Below, piece after piece: positions 42,255-50,676 of a DNA stretch of 64,000 nucleotides. Below the pieces are notes generated by a model that saw only the letters and a list, made by a program, of their open reading frames with translations, made no database searches and was not told where the DNA came from. The position numbers were made by a program, and so were the translations under genes. The DNA comes from Pseudomonadota bacterium (GTDB lineage: Bacteria; Pseudomonadota; Gammaproteobacteria; Burkholderiales; Burkholderiaceae_C): positions 71,120 through 135,119 of the forward strand of contig JAEWIF010000056.1 of NCBI GenBank assembly GCA_023387335.1, given 5' to 3'. Position 1 is the first letter of the stretch. The number at the start of each line of letters is the position of its first letter.

Positions 42255-44366
42255 TCAGCGCGCCGCGCTGCGGTCGGCAATCATCTTGGGGGTGATGAAC
42301 ACCAGCATCTCCTGCTTGTTCGCAGTGCGCTGGCGATTGCGGAACAGGGCGCCGACCGCGGGCAGTTCGCCCAGCACCGGAACCCGGGACTCCGATTCCG
42401 TCTCGGTCAGCTCGAAGATGCCGCCGATCACGACCGTCCCGCCGTTGTCCACCAGCACTTGCGTGCGGATGTGCTTGGTGTTGATCGCGATGCCGGCCGC
42501 CGTGGTCTCGCCGCGGCTGTCCTTGCTGATGTCCAGGTCCAGGATGATGTTGCCCTCGGGCGTGATCTGGGGGGTCACTTCCAGCTTGAGCGTCGCCTTG
42601 CGGAACGCGACCGAAGTGGCGCCGCTCGACGAAGCCTGCAGGTACGGGAATTCCGTGCCCTGCTCGATCAGCGCCTTGGTCTTGTCGGCGGTGACGATGC
42701 GCGGGCTGGAAACCAGCTTGCCCTTGCCATCCGCTTCCAGGGCGGAGATCTCCAGGTTCAGCAGGCGGGTCAGGTTCGACTCGAACAGGGAGACGGCGAA
42801 GGTCGCGGGCGACGCGCCGCCGATGCCGATCGATGGCAGGTTCACAAAATCGCCTGCGGTGGTGCCGACGTTGTCGCCCAGAACGGCGGGCTGGCCGGCC
42901 GGGATGTCGGGCGCGATATAGGTTGGGCCGAACATGGTGTTGCGGCTACCGTTCAGGGTGAACGGTCGGCCGCCCAAGCGCACGCCCAGCGACTTGCCGA
43001 ACGTGTCCGAGGCTTCGACGATACGGGCCTCGATCAGCACCTGCGGCACGGGAATGTCCAACTGCGAGATCAGAGTCTGGACCGCCTCCAGGCGCGACGG
43101 AATGTCGGTCACGAAAAGCTGGTTGGTGCGCGTCTCAGAGATCACGCTCCCGCGCGGCGACAGGATCTTGGTCGCTCCCGCTACGCCGGTGCCCATCAGG
43201 CCTGCCGCGATGTCCGCGGACTTGGTGTAGTTAAGCTGGAACGACTGGGTGCGCAGCGGCTCCAGCGTCTGGATGGCGGCGCGGGACTCGAGGTCCAGCT
43301 TCTCCTTCGCCGCGATCTCGTCCTTGGGAGCGATCCACAGCACGTTGCCGCTCTTGCGCATGCCCAGGCCCTTGGCCTGCAGGATGATGTCCAGGGCCTG
43401 GTCCCAGGGCACGTCCTTCAGGCGCAGGGTGACGGCGCCCGACACGGAATCGGAGGTGACGATGTTGAAGTTGGTGAAGTCCGCGATCACCTGCAGCAGC
43501 GAACGCACTTCGATGTTCTGGAAGTTCAGCGAGAGTTTCTCGCCGGTGTAGCCGGGGCCTTGCGAAACCTTGTTGGGGTCGACGCGCTGCGGGCGGACCT
43601 CTACGACGAACTGGTTGTCGCTCTGGTAGGCACTGTGCTCCCATTGGCCGCGAGGCTCGATCACTACGCGCACGCGATCACCGACCTGGGTGGTGGTGAT
43701 GGACTGCACCGGCGTGCCGAAGTCGGTCACGTCGAGGCGGCGCCGCAGGCCTTCGGGCAGCGAGGACTTCAGGAACTCGACAACCAGCTGCTGGCCCTGC
43801 TGCTTGATGTCGACGCCGACCTGGTTGTTGGGCAGCTCGACCTGAACCCGGCCGGCGGCGTCCGCGCCCCGGCGGAAGTCGAGGTCCTTGATCGGTTGCG
43901 TGTCGCGGTTGCGGCTTTCCGCGAAGGCGGTGCCGGCAGGCGACGGCGCGGGGCTGGCCGTGGCGACGGGCTCGAGCGAAACGAGGAGCGAGTTGCCTTC
44001 GATCTGGGCCTTGTAGCCGGTGGGCGTCTTCAGATTCAACACGAGGCGCGTGCGATCACCGGCCGTGACGACGTTGACCGAGCGCAGATTGCCCTGGTTC
44101 AGTTCGACCGAGGAGCGGCCCAGTCCGTTGGTGGCACCGGGAACGTCCAGAGCAATGCGCGCGGGGGTCTGGATGGTGAAGCCGGCGGGCACCGCAGGCA
44201 ACGCCTGCGAGAAATCGATGCGCACCACCTCGACGCCGCCCTGGATCGATCCACTGACGTTCTGGATGACGGTTTGCGCTCTCGCGGAAACGCTCGCCGC
44301 AAGCGCCAGCAGGCCCCCGACGCAGGCGATGAGCAGTCGCCCGGACATGGTTTTCTGTTTCTTCAT
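42255..44366 (-). CDS. pilQ: Type IV pilus secretin PilQ
   Basis: PilQ is the outer-membrane gated ring through which the type IV pilus passes. A signal peptide at residues 1-29 ends in VSARAQ. Two AMIN domains bind peptidoglycan (about 30-240), followed by STN/N0-N1 domains (LNFQNIEVRSLLQVIADF) and the secretin core (about 440-700). The core includes VPQVLIEARIVEAS and the GGTVVIGGIFE stretch. Length is 703 residues from ATG 44366, which has GAGGG as ribosome site and overlaps the pilP stop. Confidence 0.97.
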   Translation of the reverse strand: MKKQKTMSGRLLIACVGGLLALAASVSARAQTVIQNVSGSIQGGVEVVRIDFSQALPAVPAGFTIQTPARIALDVPGATNGLGRSSVELNQGNLRSVNVVTAGDRTRLVLNLKTPTGYKAQIEGNSLLVSLEPVATASPAPSPAGTAFAESRNRDTQPIKDLDFRRGADAAGRVQVELPNNQVGVDIKQQGQQLVVEFLKSSLPEGLRRRLDVTDFGTPVQSITTTQVGDRVRVVIEPRGQWEHSAYQSDNQFVVEVRPQRVDPNKVSQGPGYTGEKLSLNFQNIEVRSLLQVIADFTNFNIVTSDSVSGAVTLRLKDVPWDQALDIILQAKGLGMRKSGNVLWIAPKDEIAAKEKLDLESRAAIQTLEPLRTQSFQLNYTKSADIAAGLMGTGVAGATKILSPRGSVISETRTNQLFVTDIPSRLEAVQTLISQLDIPVPQVLIEARIVEASDTFGKSLGVRLGGRPFTLNGSRNTMFGPTYIAPDIPAGQPAVLGDNVGTTAGDFVNLPSIGIGGASPATFAVSLFESNLTRLLNLEISALEADGKGKLVSSPRIVTADKTKALIEQGTEFPYLQASSSGATSVAFRKATLKLEVTPQITPEGNIILDLDISKDSRGETTAAGIAINTKHIRTQVLVDNGGTVVIGGIFELTETESESRVPVLGELPAVGALFRNRQRTANKQEMLVFITPKMIADRSAAR

Positions 44367-44905
44367 TTCGCCCTCTCTTGTAGTTGGAGCGTCGCGGTGC
44401 GCTCGATCCACTCGCCCGCGGCGTCCTGCACGATCTCGCGCAGCACGACCTCGGCCTCGCCGACCTTGACGATCTTTCCGTAGTTCTGGCCGAGGTAATT
44501 GCCCGGCTTGACCTGGTACAGCAGCTTGTCCACCTGGACCAGGGCGACCGGCTTTCCTTGCTTGAGCAGGCTGCCGACCATGGACATGGTGTCCAGCGGG
44601 AAGCTCTCCAGGGGCTCCTTGTGGCGCGCGATCTCTGGCGCCAGCAGCGCAGTGCTGGTGGTGGATTGAGTCGCTTCGCGCTTGAGCGCCTGGGTGAGCT
44701 TCTGGTTGCTGAAGGGGTCGAAGGCGTTGACCTGTGTGTAGCCTTGGGGCGTGAACGTTTTCGGCTCGGGGATCGGCTCCACCTTGGGACGCGTCTGGGC
44801 CCGCTGTTGCGTCATCCAGGCTTGAAGTTCGTCTTGGTCCGAGCCGGCGCAGCCGCCCAGGACGGCGGCCACCACGGCGGTTAGGGCGATGCGCTGCGCG
44901 ATCAT
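44363..44905 (-). CDS. pilP: Type IV pilus lipoprotein PilP
   Basis: PilP is the inner-membrane lipoprotein that links the PilNO alignment complex to the PilQ secretin. The signal peptide ends in the lipobox LGGC, with Cys19 lipidated. The body has the HR-like linker and the C-terminal beta domain DTMSMVGSLLKQGKPVALVQVD, split at the conserved MVG, then YRVKPG-like YQVKPGNYLGQNYGKI. Length is 180 residues. Overlaps of 4 bases join it to pilO and pilQ. Confidence 0.96.
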   Translation of the reverse strand: MIAQRIALTAVVAAVLGGCAGSDQDELQAWMTQQRAQTRPKVEPIPEPKTFTPQGYTQVNAFDPFSNQKLTQALKREATQSTTSTALLAPEIARHKEPLESFPLDTMSMVGSLLKQGKPVALVQVDKLLYQVKPGNYLGQNYGKIVKVGEAEVVLREIVQDAAGEWIERTATLQLQERAK

Positions 44906-45573
44906 TTCTTGGCTCCCGGTCCCGTGGCCTTGCGCTGCTGCTGAACTTCGTCCTTATCGAGGTAGCGGAAGGTCTTGGCCTGGGCTTCCATCACCAGCAC
45001 TCCGTCCTTGGCAGGCGTTATGGCAAGGTTGTTGAGCGTGACGATGCGCGAAAGATTGGCGACGTCGGCGGCGAAGGCACCGACGTCGTGGTACCTGCCA
45101 GTCACCCGCAGCGCGATGGGCAGTTCCGCGTAGTACTCCTTCACGTTGACTTGCCCCGGACGGAACAGCTCGAAGGTCAGGCTGCGGCCCAGGCCCGCCT
45201 GGTTGATATCGGACAGGAGCGCATCCATTTCCGCTTTGCTCGGCAGCTGCTTTTCCAGTTGGTCCACGTACTTCTGGACCTGCTCGCGTTGCTGCTTCAG
45301 CGCGGCCAGGTTGACGGCTTGGCCCAGCTTCTTGGTGAAGTCCGCCTTGAGCGTCTTTTCCTTGGCGAGCTCTGCTTCCAACTCCGTGGCGGAGTTGGAT
45401 ATCCATGCGAACCACAACGCGGCGACGATGCCCACCGTCAGGGCGAGGCAAGCCAGCAGGCGTGGCAGCACCGGCCAAGTGGCCGGATCGTTCGGATTGA
45501 GCCCGCGAAACTGGGAGCTGACCTTCTGCTGGAGGTCGGCCAGGTTGAACTTGGGTGCGGCGGTCTTGGCCAT
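44902..45573 (-). CDS. pilO: Type IV pilus alignment protein PilO
   Basis: PilO is a bitopic inner-membrane protein that pairs with PilN. It has a short cytosolic N terminus, one span at about 38-58 (LLACLALTVGIVAALWFAW), a coiled coil over residues 62-110, and a ferredoxin-like periplasmic domain with FELFRPG and YYAELPIALRVTGRYHDVG. Length is 223 residues from ATG 45573. It starts 4 bases after pilN. Confidence 0.96.
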   Translation of the reverse strand: MAKTAAPKFNLADLQQKVSSQFRGLNPNDPATWPVLPRLLACLALTVGIVAALWFAWISNSATELEAELAKEKTLKADFTKKLGQAVNLAALKQQREQVQKYVDQLEKQLPSKAEMDALLSDINQAGLGRSLTFELFRPGQVNVKEYYAELPIALRVTGRYHDVGAFAADVANLSRIVTLNNLAITPAKDGVLVMEAQAKTFRYLDKDEVQQQRKATGPGAKK

Positions 45574-45577
45574 GGGT

Positions 45578-46228
45578 TCAGGTCCTCGTGGCGGAAGCCG
45601 GTGCAGCGGCGGCCGGTACGGCGGGCGCCGACGCCCCGGAGGCGGCAGCCGCCGCCTTCGCGACTTCGCTCGAGCGAAGCAGCCGCACGCGCATGTTGAA
45701 GCTCGAGACCCGGCGCTGGTCGCGAGGCGCAAGGGTGACGTTGGCGGCGACGATCTCGACCAGCTCAGGACGGGTGAGATAGGGACTGCCGCCGGCCAGG
45801 TTGCGCAGAAGCTCGGAAACTCGTTCGTTCGACTGCGCCATGCCGGCGATCGAGATGACCTGGTTCTCCTGCTTCACGCTGGTGACGTACACACCATCAG
45901 GGAGTTGCCGCACGAGTTCATTCAACAGGTGTACGGGCATGTTGCGGTCGGCCTGAAGGTCTTCCACCGCCTGCTGGCGCGCCTTGAGCGCCGCGATCTC
46001 CTGCTGCAGCGTGGAAATCTCCTTGATCTGGCCTTCGAGCACCTTGATCTCCTGTGCCAGCACCGAGTTCTTCGTCTGCTGATTGGAGATCTGGGCCGCG
46101 TACCAGAGGAAGATGCCGCCGGCTATGACACCGCCGAAAACGGCCGAAAGGCCCAGGGAGGCGTAGAACGCCTCGCGCCTGCGTTTGCGCGCCGCTTCGC
46201 GGTGCGGCAGAAGGTTGATCAGGATCAC
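45578..46228 (-). CDS. pilN: Type IV pilus alignment protein PilN
   Basis: PilN binds PilM through its cytosolic N terminus, INLLPHRE, which is intact here. One span follows (residues 23-43), then a coiled coil and a periplasmic ferredoxin-like domain with VYVTSVKQENQVISIAGMA. GTG 46228 is chosen because it gives MILINLLPHRE and overlaps the pilM stop as GTGA. The length is 216 residues. The Ala/Pro-rich tail is not conserved. Confidence 0.95.
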   Translation of the reverse strand: MILINLLPHREAARKRRREAFYASLGLSAVFGGVIAGGIFLWYAAQISNQQTKNSVLAQEIKVLEGQIKEISTLQQEIAALKARQQAVEDLQADRNMPVHLLNELVRQLPDGVYVTSVKQENQVISIAGMAQSNERVSELLRNLAGGSPYLTRPELVEIVAANVTLAPRDQRRVSSFNMRVRLLRSSEVAKAAAAASGASAPAVPAAAAPASATRT

Positions 46229-47295
46229 TGCAGGAACCTCCGCATGGCCAGGCCGCACGACGTCAGGTACGACGGCGCTTCGCGGCGCATCTTCTTCTCG
46301 CGCACGCCTTCGCCGATGTGCATGCCCTCGAAGGGATTGGCCAGCACGCAGGAGAAGGAGGTCTGCGCGGTAACGGCTTCGTTGAGGCCGGGCAGCGCCG
46401 CCGAACCGCCGGCCAGCATGATGTGGTCGACCTTGTTGTGCGGCGTGCTGGTGAAAAAGAACTGCAGCGCGCGGGCCACTTCCTGCGCCATGCTGTCCAC
46501 GAAGGGACGCAGCACGGCGGCTTCATAGTCGTCGGGGAGCTCGCCGCTGCGCTTCTTGCTCTCCGCCTCTTCAGGGGAGAAACCGTACTGCCGCACGATC
46601 AATTGCGTCAACTGGGCGCCGCCGAACGCCTGGTCTCGGTCGTAGAGCACTTCGTCGTTGCGGATCACCTGCATGCTGGTGGTGAACGCACCGACTTCGA
46701 ACAAGGCGACCATGGTGTCCACGCCGCCATTGGGCAGGCCCTGGATCAGGCGACCGGCCGCCAGTCGCGAGGAGTAGGACTCGACGTCGATGATGACCGG
46801 CTTCAGGCCCGCCGCTTCGGCCAGGCCCTGACGGTCCTGCACCTTCTCGCGGCGCGATGCGGCGATCAGCACCTCGATGTCGCCGGCGGAAGTCGGGCTC
46901 GGCCCGACCACGCAGAAGTCCAGGCTCACTTCATCCAGGGAGAATGGGATGTACTGGTTGGCCTCGGTCTCGACCTGGACTTCGAGCTCCTGCTCGGACA
47001 GGCCGCCGGGCAGGATGATCTTCTTGGTGATGACGGCCGAGGGCGGCAGCGCCATCGCCACGTTCTTGGTGCGGGTGCCGCTCTTCTTGATGAGCCGGCG
47101 CATGGCCTCGGCGACCTCATCGAATTTCTCGACGTTGCCGTCCGTGATCCAGCCGCGCTCCAGCGGCTCCATGGCGCAGCGCTCCAGCACGAGCGTGCCG
47201 GACTTGTCACGGCCGAGTTCGACCAGCTTGACGCTGGAAGAGCTGATGTCCAGCCCCAGCAGTGGCGCAGCGCCTCGGCTCAAAAGAGATCCCAT
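46225..47295 (-). CDS. pilM: Type IV pilus assembly protein PilM
   Basis: PilM is a cytosolic actin-like ATP-binding protein that recruits PilN and helps position the pilus machine. The ATPase blocks are LLGLDISSSSVKLVEL, MVALFEVGAFTTSM and IMLAGGSAALPGL. Length is 356 residues from ATG 47295. It heads pilM-N-O-P-Q-aroK-aroB-dgt and is divergent from the PBP1A gene. The 266-base gap between them must hold both promoters. Confidence 0.96.
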   Translation of the reverse strand: MGSLLSRGAAPLLGLDISSSSVKLVELGRDKSGTLVLERCAMEPLERGWITDGNVEKFDEVAEAMRRLIKKSGTRTKNVAMALPPSAVITKKIILPGGLSEQELEVQVETEANQYIPFSLDEVSLDFCVVGPSPTSAGDIEVLIAASRREKVQDRQGLAEAAGLKPVIIDVESYSSRLAAGRLIQGLPNGGVDTMVALFEVGAFTTSMQVIRNDEVLYDRDQAFGGAQLTQLIVRQYGFSPEEAESKKRSGELPDDYEAAVLRPFVDSMAQEVARALQFFFTSTPHNKVDHIMLAGGSAALPGLNEAVTAQTSFSCVLANPFEGMHIGEGVREKKMRREAPSYLTSCGLAMRRFLQ

Positions 47296-47529
47296 CGAGA
47301 TCAATTCAGTCTCCCGCACGCCCATTTCAGGACGTAACAAACTTAAGATTCCACTTGAATGCTACCGGTAACATCCTTGTTGCCAAAGGATTTTTCCCAC
47401 AGCTCGACCACCATTCGTTGCCAAAAACCGACGAGCCAGGAAGCTCAGGCGGGCGGCCGTGAAGAAGTGCCGGAGCTGATCCGTGACCCCTGCATTTACA
47501 TCCCGGCAGCCCTGCGAAAGACCGATTTC

Positions 47530-47535
47530 TATAAT
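47530..47535 (+). promoter_or_regulatory. Candidate -10 box for the PBP1A gene
   Basis: A perfect TATAAT lies 26 bases before the PBP1A ATG, in the pilM/PBP1A divergent gap. No good -35 box is seen at 16-18 bases upstream. The remainder of the gap (47296-47529) is notably less GC-rich than the genes and contains the 8-base palindrome TACCGGTA. I see no RNA or ORF in it. Confidence 0.5.
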
Positions 47536-47561
47536 CCCCGCCGGACGCAATCCAACGTTTT

Positions 47562-50048
47562 ATGCCCAACGATCGCTCGTCCGAAAACCACCCGACGTCC
47601 CGCTCCCGGTCGAAGCCCTCCCCTGGCCTGCAGAGCCGCCTTCTGACCGCCCTGATGTGGCTGATCGGCGCCGCGCTGGCCGCCGGCCTGTCGCTGGTCA
47701 TCGTCGTGGCCGTGGCCCTGTCGGTCGCCTACCCCAACCTGCCGGACATCTCCGAGCTGTCGGACTACCGGCCCAAGCTGCCTCTGCGGGTGTTCTCGTC
47801 CGACGGCGTGCTGCTGGGCGAGTTCGGCGAGGAACGGCGCAACCTGACGCCGATCGCCGAAATCCCGGCGGTCATGAAGAACGCGGTGCTGGCCATCGAG
47901 GACGCCCGGTTCTATTCGCACAGCGGCGTGGACTACATCGGCTTGGCTCGCGCCGCCCTGGCCAACCTGGGCCGGGCAAAGAGCCAGGGCGCCTCCACCA
48001 TCACCATGCAGGTGGCGCGCAACGTCTATCTCTCGTCCGAGAAGACCTTCACACGCAAGCTCTACGAGGTGCTGCTCACCTTCAAGCTGGAGCACCTGCT
48101 CACCAAGGACCAGATCCTCGAGATCTACATGAACCAGATTTTCCTCGGCAACCGCGCTTACGGCTTCGCGGCGGCCTCGGAGATCTACTTCGGCAAGCCG
48201 ATGAAGGAGATCACCATCGCCGAGGCGGCGATGCTCGCCGGCCTGCCGCAGGCGCCCTCGGCCAACAACCCGCTGAGCAATCCGAAACGGGCCCGGGTGC
48301 GCCAGCAATACATCATCGAGCGCATGCTGGAGAACGGCTTCATCACGGCCGAACAGGCCGAAGCCGCCAAGAAGCAGGAACTCAAGCTGCGCAGCGGCGG
48401 CTTCGACGTCGCCACCCACTCGGCCTGGATCGCCGAGACCGTGCGCCAGCTGGTCTATGCCCAGTACGGCGCCGAGACCTACACGCGCGGCCTGAACGTC
48501 GTCACCACCGTCAAGGCGACGCAGCAGGAGGCGGCCTACCGGTCCCTCCGCAACGGCATCATGAATTACGAGCGGCGCCAGATCTACCGCGGCCCCGAGC
48601 AGTTCGTGGACCTGCCCGCCGACCGCAAGGACCTCGATGACGCCGTCGACGAGGCCCTGTCCGACCACCCGGACAACGGCGACGTGATGGCCGCCGTGGT
48701 GCTGGAAGCCAATCCCAAGCGCATCTTGGCGGTCCGAGGCAACGGCGAGCCTTTCGAGATCGTCGGCGAGGGCCTGCGGCCCGCGCAATCGGGCCTCTCG
48801 GACAAGGCACCGCCCAAGATCAAGATCCGCCCCGGCGCCGTGATCCGCGTGGTGCGCACGCCCAAGAACACCTGGGAGATCACCCAGCTGCCCGAGGTCG
48901 AGGGCGCCTTCATCGCGCTCAACCCGAAGGACGGCTCCATCCAGGCGATGGTGGGCGGCTTCGACTTCCACAAGAACAAGTTCAACCACGTCACCCAGGC
49001 CTGGCGCCAGCCGGGTTCGGGCTTCAAGCCGTTCATCTATTCGGCGGCGCTGGAAAAGGGCTTCACGCCTTCCACCATCGTCAACGACGCGCCGCTGTTC
49101 TTCGACGCCGGCGTCACTGGTGGCCAGCCGTGGGAACCCAAGAACTACGACGGCAAGTTCGAAGGCCCGATGCCGCTGCACACCGCGCTGGCCAAGTCCA
49201 AGAACATGGTGTCGATCCGCCTCCTGCAGGCCGTGGGCACGCAGAACGCGCAGGACTGGGTCAGCCGCTTCGGCTTCGAGCCCGAGAAGCACCCGCCCTA
49301 CCTCACGATGGCGCTGGGCGCCGGCTCGGTCACGCCGCTGCAGATGGCCACGGGCTACGCCGTGTTCGCCAACGGCGGCTACCGCGTCAACCCGTGGCTG
49401 GTCGGCCGCATCACCGACCATCGCGGCAAGGTGCTGGTCGAGACCCAGCCGCCGCTGCCCACAGAAGCCATGCGCGCCATCGACGCACGCAACGCCTTCA
49501 TCATGAACCGGCTGCTGAACGAGATCGCACGATCCGGCACCGCCGCCCGCGCGCAGGCCACGCTCAAGCGGCCGGACCTGTACGGCAAGACCGGCACCAC
49601 CAACGATTCGATCGACACCTGGTTCAACGGCTACCACCCCTCGCTGGTCGCGGTGGTCTGGATGGGTTACGACAACCCGCGTCCGCTGGGCGATCGCGAA
49701 ACCGGCGGCAGCATGAGCCTGCCGGTGTGGATCAACTTCATGGAAGCCGCGCTCAAGGGCGTTCCCGAAGTCTCGCCCGTCGCTCCTCCCGGCGTGGTGA
49801 ACGTCGGCGGCGAGTGGTACTACGAGGAATATGCGCGCGGCGGCGGCGTCAGCAGCCTCGGCGTCGCGATGGAGCCCGTGAGTGCAGGCACCGGCGAATT
49901 GCAGACGCCGCGCGGCAGTTCCGGCCAGGGCACGCCCGGCGCGCCGGGCGACAAGAGCCTGATGAATTCCGACGGCCAGCCGCCCGCGCCCGCGCCGAAG
50001 TCGCCGGACGAGACTCGCCGCAGCATCCTCGACCTGTTCCGCAACTGA
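47562..50048 (+). CDS. mrcA: Penicillin-binding protein 1A (bifunctional transglycosylase/transpeptidase)
   Basis: This is a class A PBP that polymerises and cross-links peptidoglycan. It has a cytosolic N terminus and one span at 28-57. The glycosyltransferase domain has catalytic Glu113 in AIEDARFYSHSG and the block GASTITMQVARN. An OB-like insert follows. The transpeptidase motifs are S486-G-F-K489, S546-K-N548 and K676-T-G678. The C-terminal tail is Pro/Ala-rich. Length is 828 residues. Divergence from pilMNOPQ is conserved in proteobacteria (mrcA/ponA). Confidence 0.97.
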   Translation: MPNDRSSENHPTSRSRSKPSPGLQSRLLTALMWLIGAALAAGLSLVIVVAVALSVAYPNLPDISELSDYRPKLPLRVFSSDGVLLGEFGEERRNLTPIAEIPAVMKNAVLAIEDARFYSHSGVDYIGLARAALANLGRAKSQGASTITMQVARNVYLSSEKTFTRKLYEVLLTFKLEHLLTKDQILEIYMNQIFLGNRAYGFAAASEIYFGKPMKEITIAEAAMLAGLPQAPSANNPLSNPKRARVRQQYIIERMLENGFITAEQAEAAKKQELKLRSGGFDVATHSAWIAETVRQLVYAQYGAETYTRGLNVVTTVKATQQEAAYRSLRNGIMNYERRQIYRGPEQFVDLPADRKDLDDAVDEALSDHPDNGDVMAAVVLEANPKRILAVRGNGEPFEIVGEGLRPAQSGLSDKAPPKIKIRPGAVIRVVRTPKNTWEITQLPEVEGAFIALNPKDGSIQAMVGGFDFHKNKFNHVTQAWRQPGSGFKPFIYSAALEKGFTPSTIVNDAPLFFDAGVTGGQPWEPKNYDGKFEGPMPLHTALAKSKNMVSIRLLQAVGTQNAQDWVSRFGFEPEKHPPYLTMALGAGSVTPLQMATGYAVFANGGYRVNPWLVGRITDHRGKVLVETQPPLPTEAMRAIDARNAFIMNRLLNEIARSGTAARAQATLKRPDLYGKTGTTNDSIDTWFNGYHPSLVAVVWMGYDNPRPLGDRETGGSMSLPVWINFMEAALKGVPEVSPVAPPGVVNVGGEWYYEEYARGGGVSSLGVAMEPVSAGTGELQTPRGSSGQGTPGAPGDKSLMNSDGQPPAPAPKSPDETRRSILDLFRN

Positions 50049-50054
50049 CCACCG

Positions 50055-50071
50055 GCGGGGCGCGGCCCCGC
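50055..50071. terminator. Hairpin between PBP1A and cyaY
   Basis: GCGGGGC (50055-50061) and GCCCCGC (50065-50071) pair around a 3-base loop, 6 bases after the PBP1A stop codon and 5 bases before the 3' end of convergent cyaY. It lacks a T-tract. Confidence 0.45.
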
Positions 50072-50076
50072 TGGGA

Positions 50077-50403
50077 TCAGCCGAATTTCAGCGGCTGGCC
50101 CGCCTGCTGGGTCGCCTGGCGGCTCAGGTTGTCGAAGAACTCGCCCTGGCCCTTGGTGTCCATCCAGCGCGCGCCGTCGAACTTGTAGTGGTAGCCGCCG
50201 GCCCGCGCGGCGAGCCACACCTCGTGCAGCGGCTTCTGCAGGTTCACGACGATCTGGCTGCCGTTGCGGAACGTGAGCGTGACCATGCCGCCGACGCGCT
50301 GGCTGTCGACATCCGCATCGGTCTCGTCGTTGATGCGGTCGCAGCCCGTCTCCACCAGGCGCAGCAGCGACTCGGCGCGGTCCATGTACTCGGGGTCGGT
50401 CAT
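50077..50403 (-). CDS. cyaY: Bacterial frataxin CyaY
   Basis: CyaY is a small iron-binding regulator of Fe-S cluster assembly that acts on IscS. The acidic first helix is MDRAESLLRLVE. The conserved strands are GGMVTLTFRNGSQIVVNLQ and the signature EVWLAARAGGYHYKFDGARW, split at AGGYHY. Length is 108 residues. It is divergent from lptM-lysA, which starts 13 bases away, as in many proteobacteria. Confidence 0.95.
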   Translation of the reverse strand: MTDPEYMDRAESLLRLVETGCDRINDETDADVDSQRVGGMVTLTFRNGSQIVVNLQKPLHEVWLAARAGGYHYKFDGARWMDTKGQGEFFDNLSRQATQQAGQPLKFG

Positions 50404-50409
50404 TACAAT
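50404..50409 (+). promoter_or_regulatory. Candidate -10 box for lptM-lysA
   Basis: TACAAT directly abuts the cyaY start codon and ends 6 bases before the lptM ATG. If it is used, the lptM message would be leaderless or nearly so. No good -35 box is seen. Confidence 0.4.
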
Positions 50410-50415
50410 TTCGCG

Positions 50416-50676
50416 ATGTTGAATCTCCGGCGAATTCTATGCAGCGCCCTCCCGCGGCGCGTGCTGCCGGCCGCGATGGCCCTGACGGCATTGGCGGCCT
50501 GCGGCCAGAAGGGCGACCTGTTCCTGCCCACCGATCCGGCGGCCGCCAATCGCGCCACCCTTCCGCAAGTGCTCAACCCCACCCGCTCGGTCACCTCGCC
50601 CGCGCCGGCCGCGCAGACGCGTGACGCCGACGGCGGCCAGGGCACGGGAACGGCCGCACCGGTGCGCCAGCCATGA
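50416..50676 (+). CDS. lptM: LptM-like outer-membrane lipoprotein
   Basis: This is an 86-residue lipoprotein. After a basic N terminus and hydrophobic stretch, the lipobox LAAC is followed by GQKGDLFLP, the conserved start of the YifL/LptM family. LptM binds the LptDE lipopolysaccharide translocon and helps it oxidise and mature. The tail is Ala/Thr/Pro-rich and unconserved. It overlaps lysA by 4 bases (ATGA). Position between cyaY and lysA supports the call. Confidence 0.88.
   Translation: MLNLRRILCSALPRRVLPAAMALTALAACGQKGDLFLPTDPAAANRATLPQVLNPTRSVTSPAPAAQTRDADGGQGTGTAAPVRQP

Noticed and set aside
47296..47561. Short open frames in the pilM/PBP1A gap
   Set aside because: They lack ribosome sites and family features. 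The lower GC content and the TATAAT box point to a promoter region.
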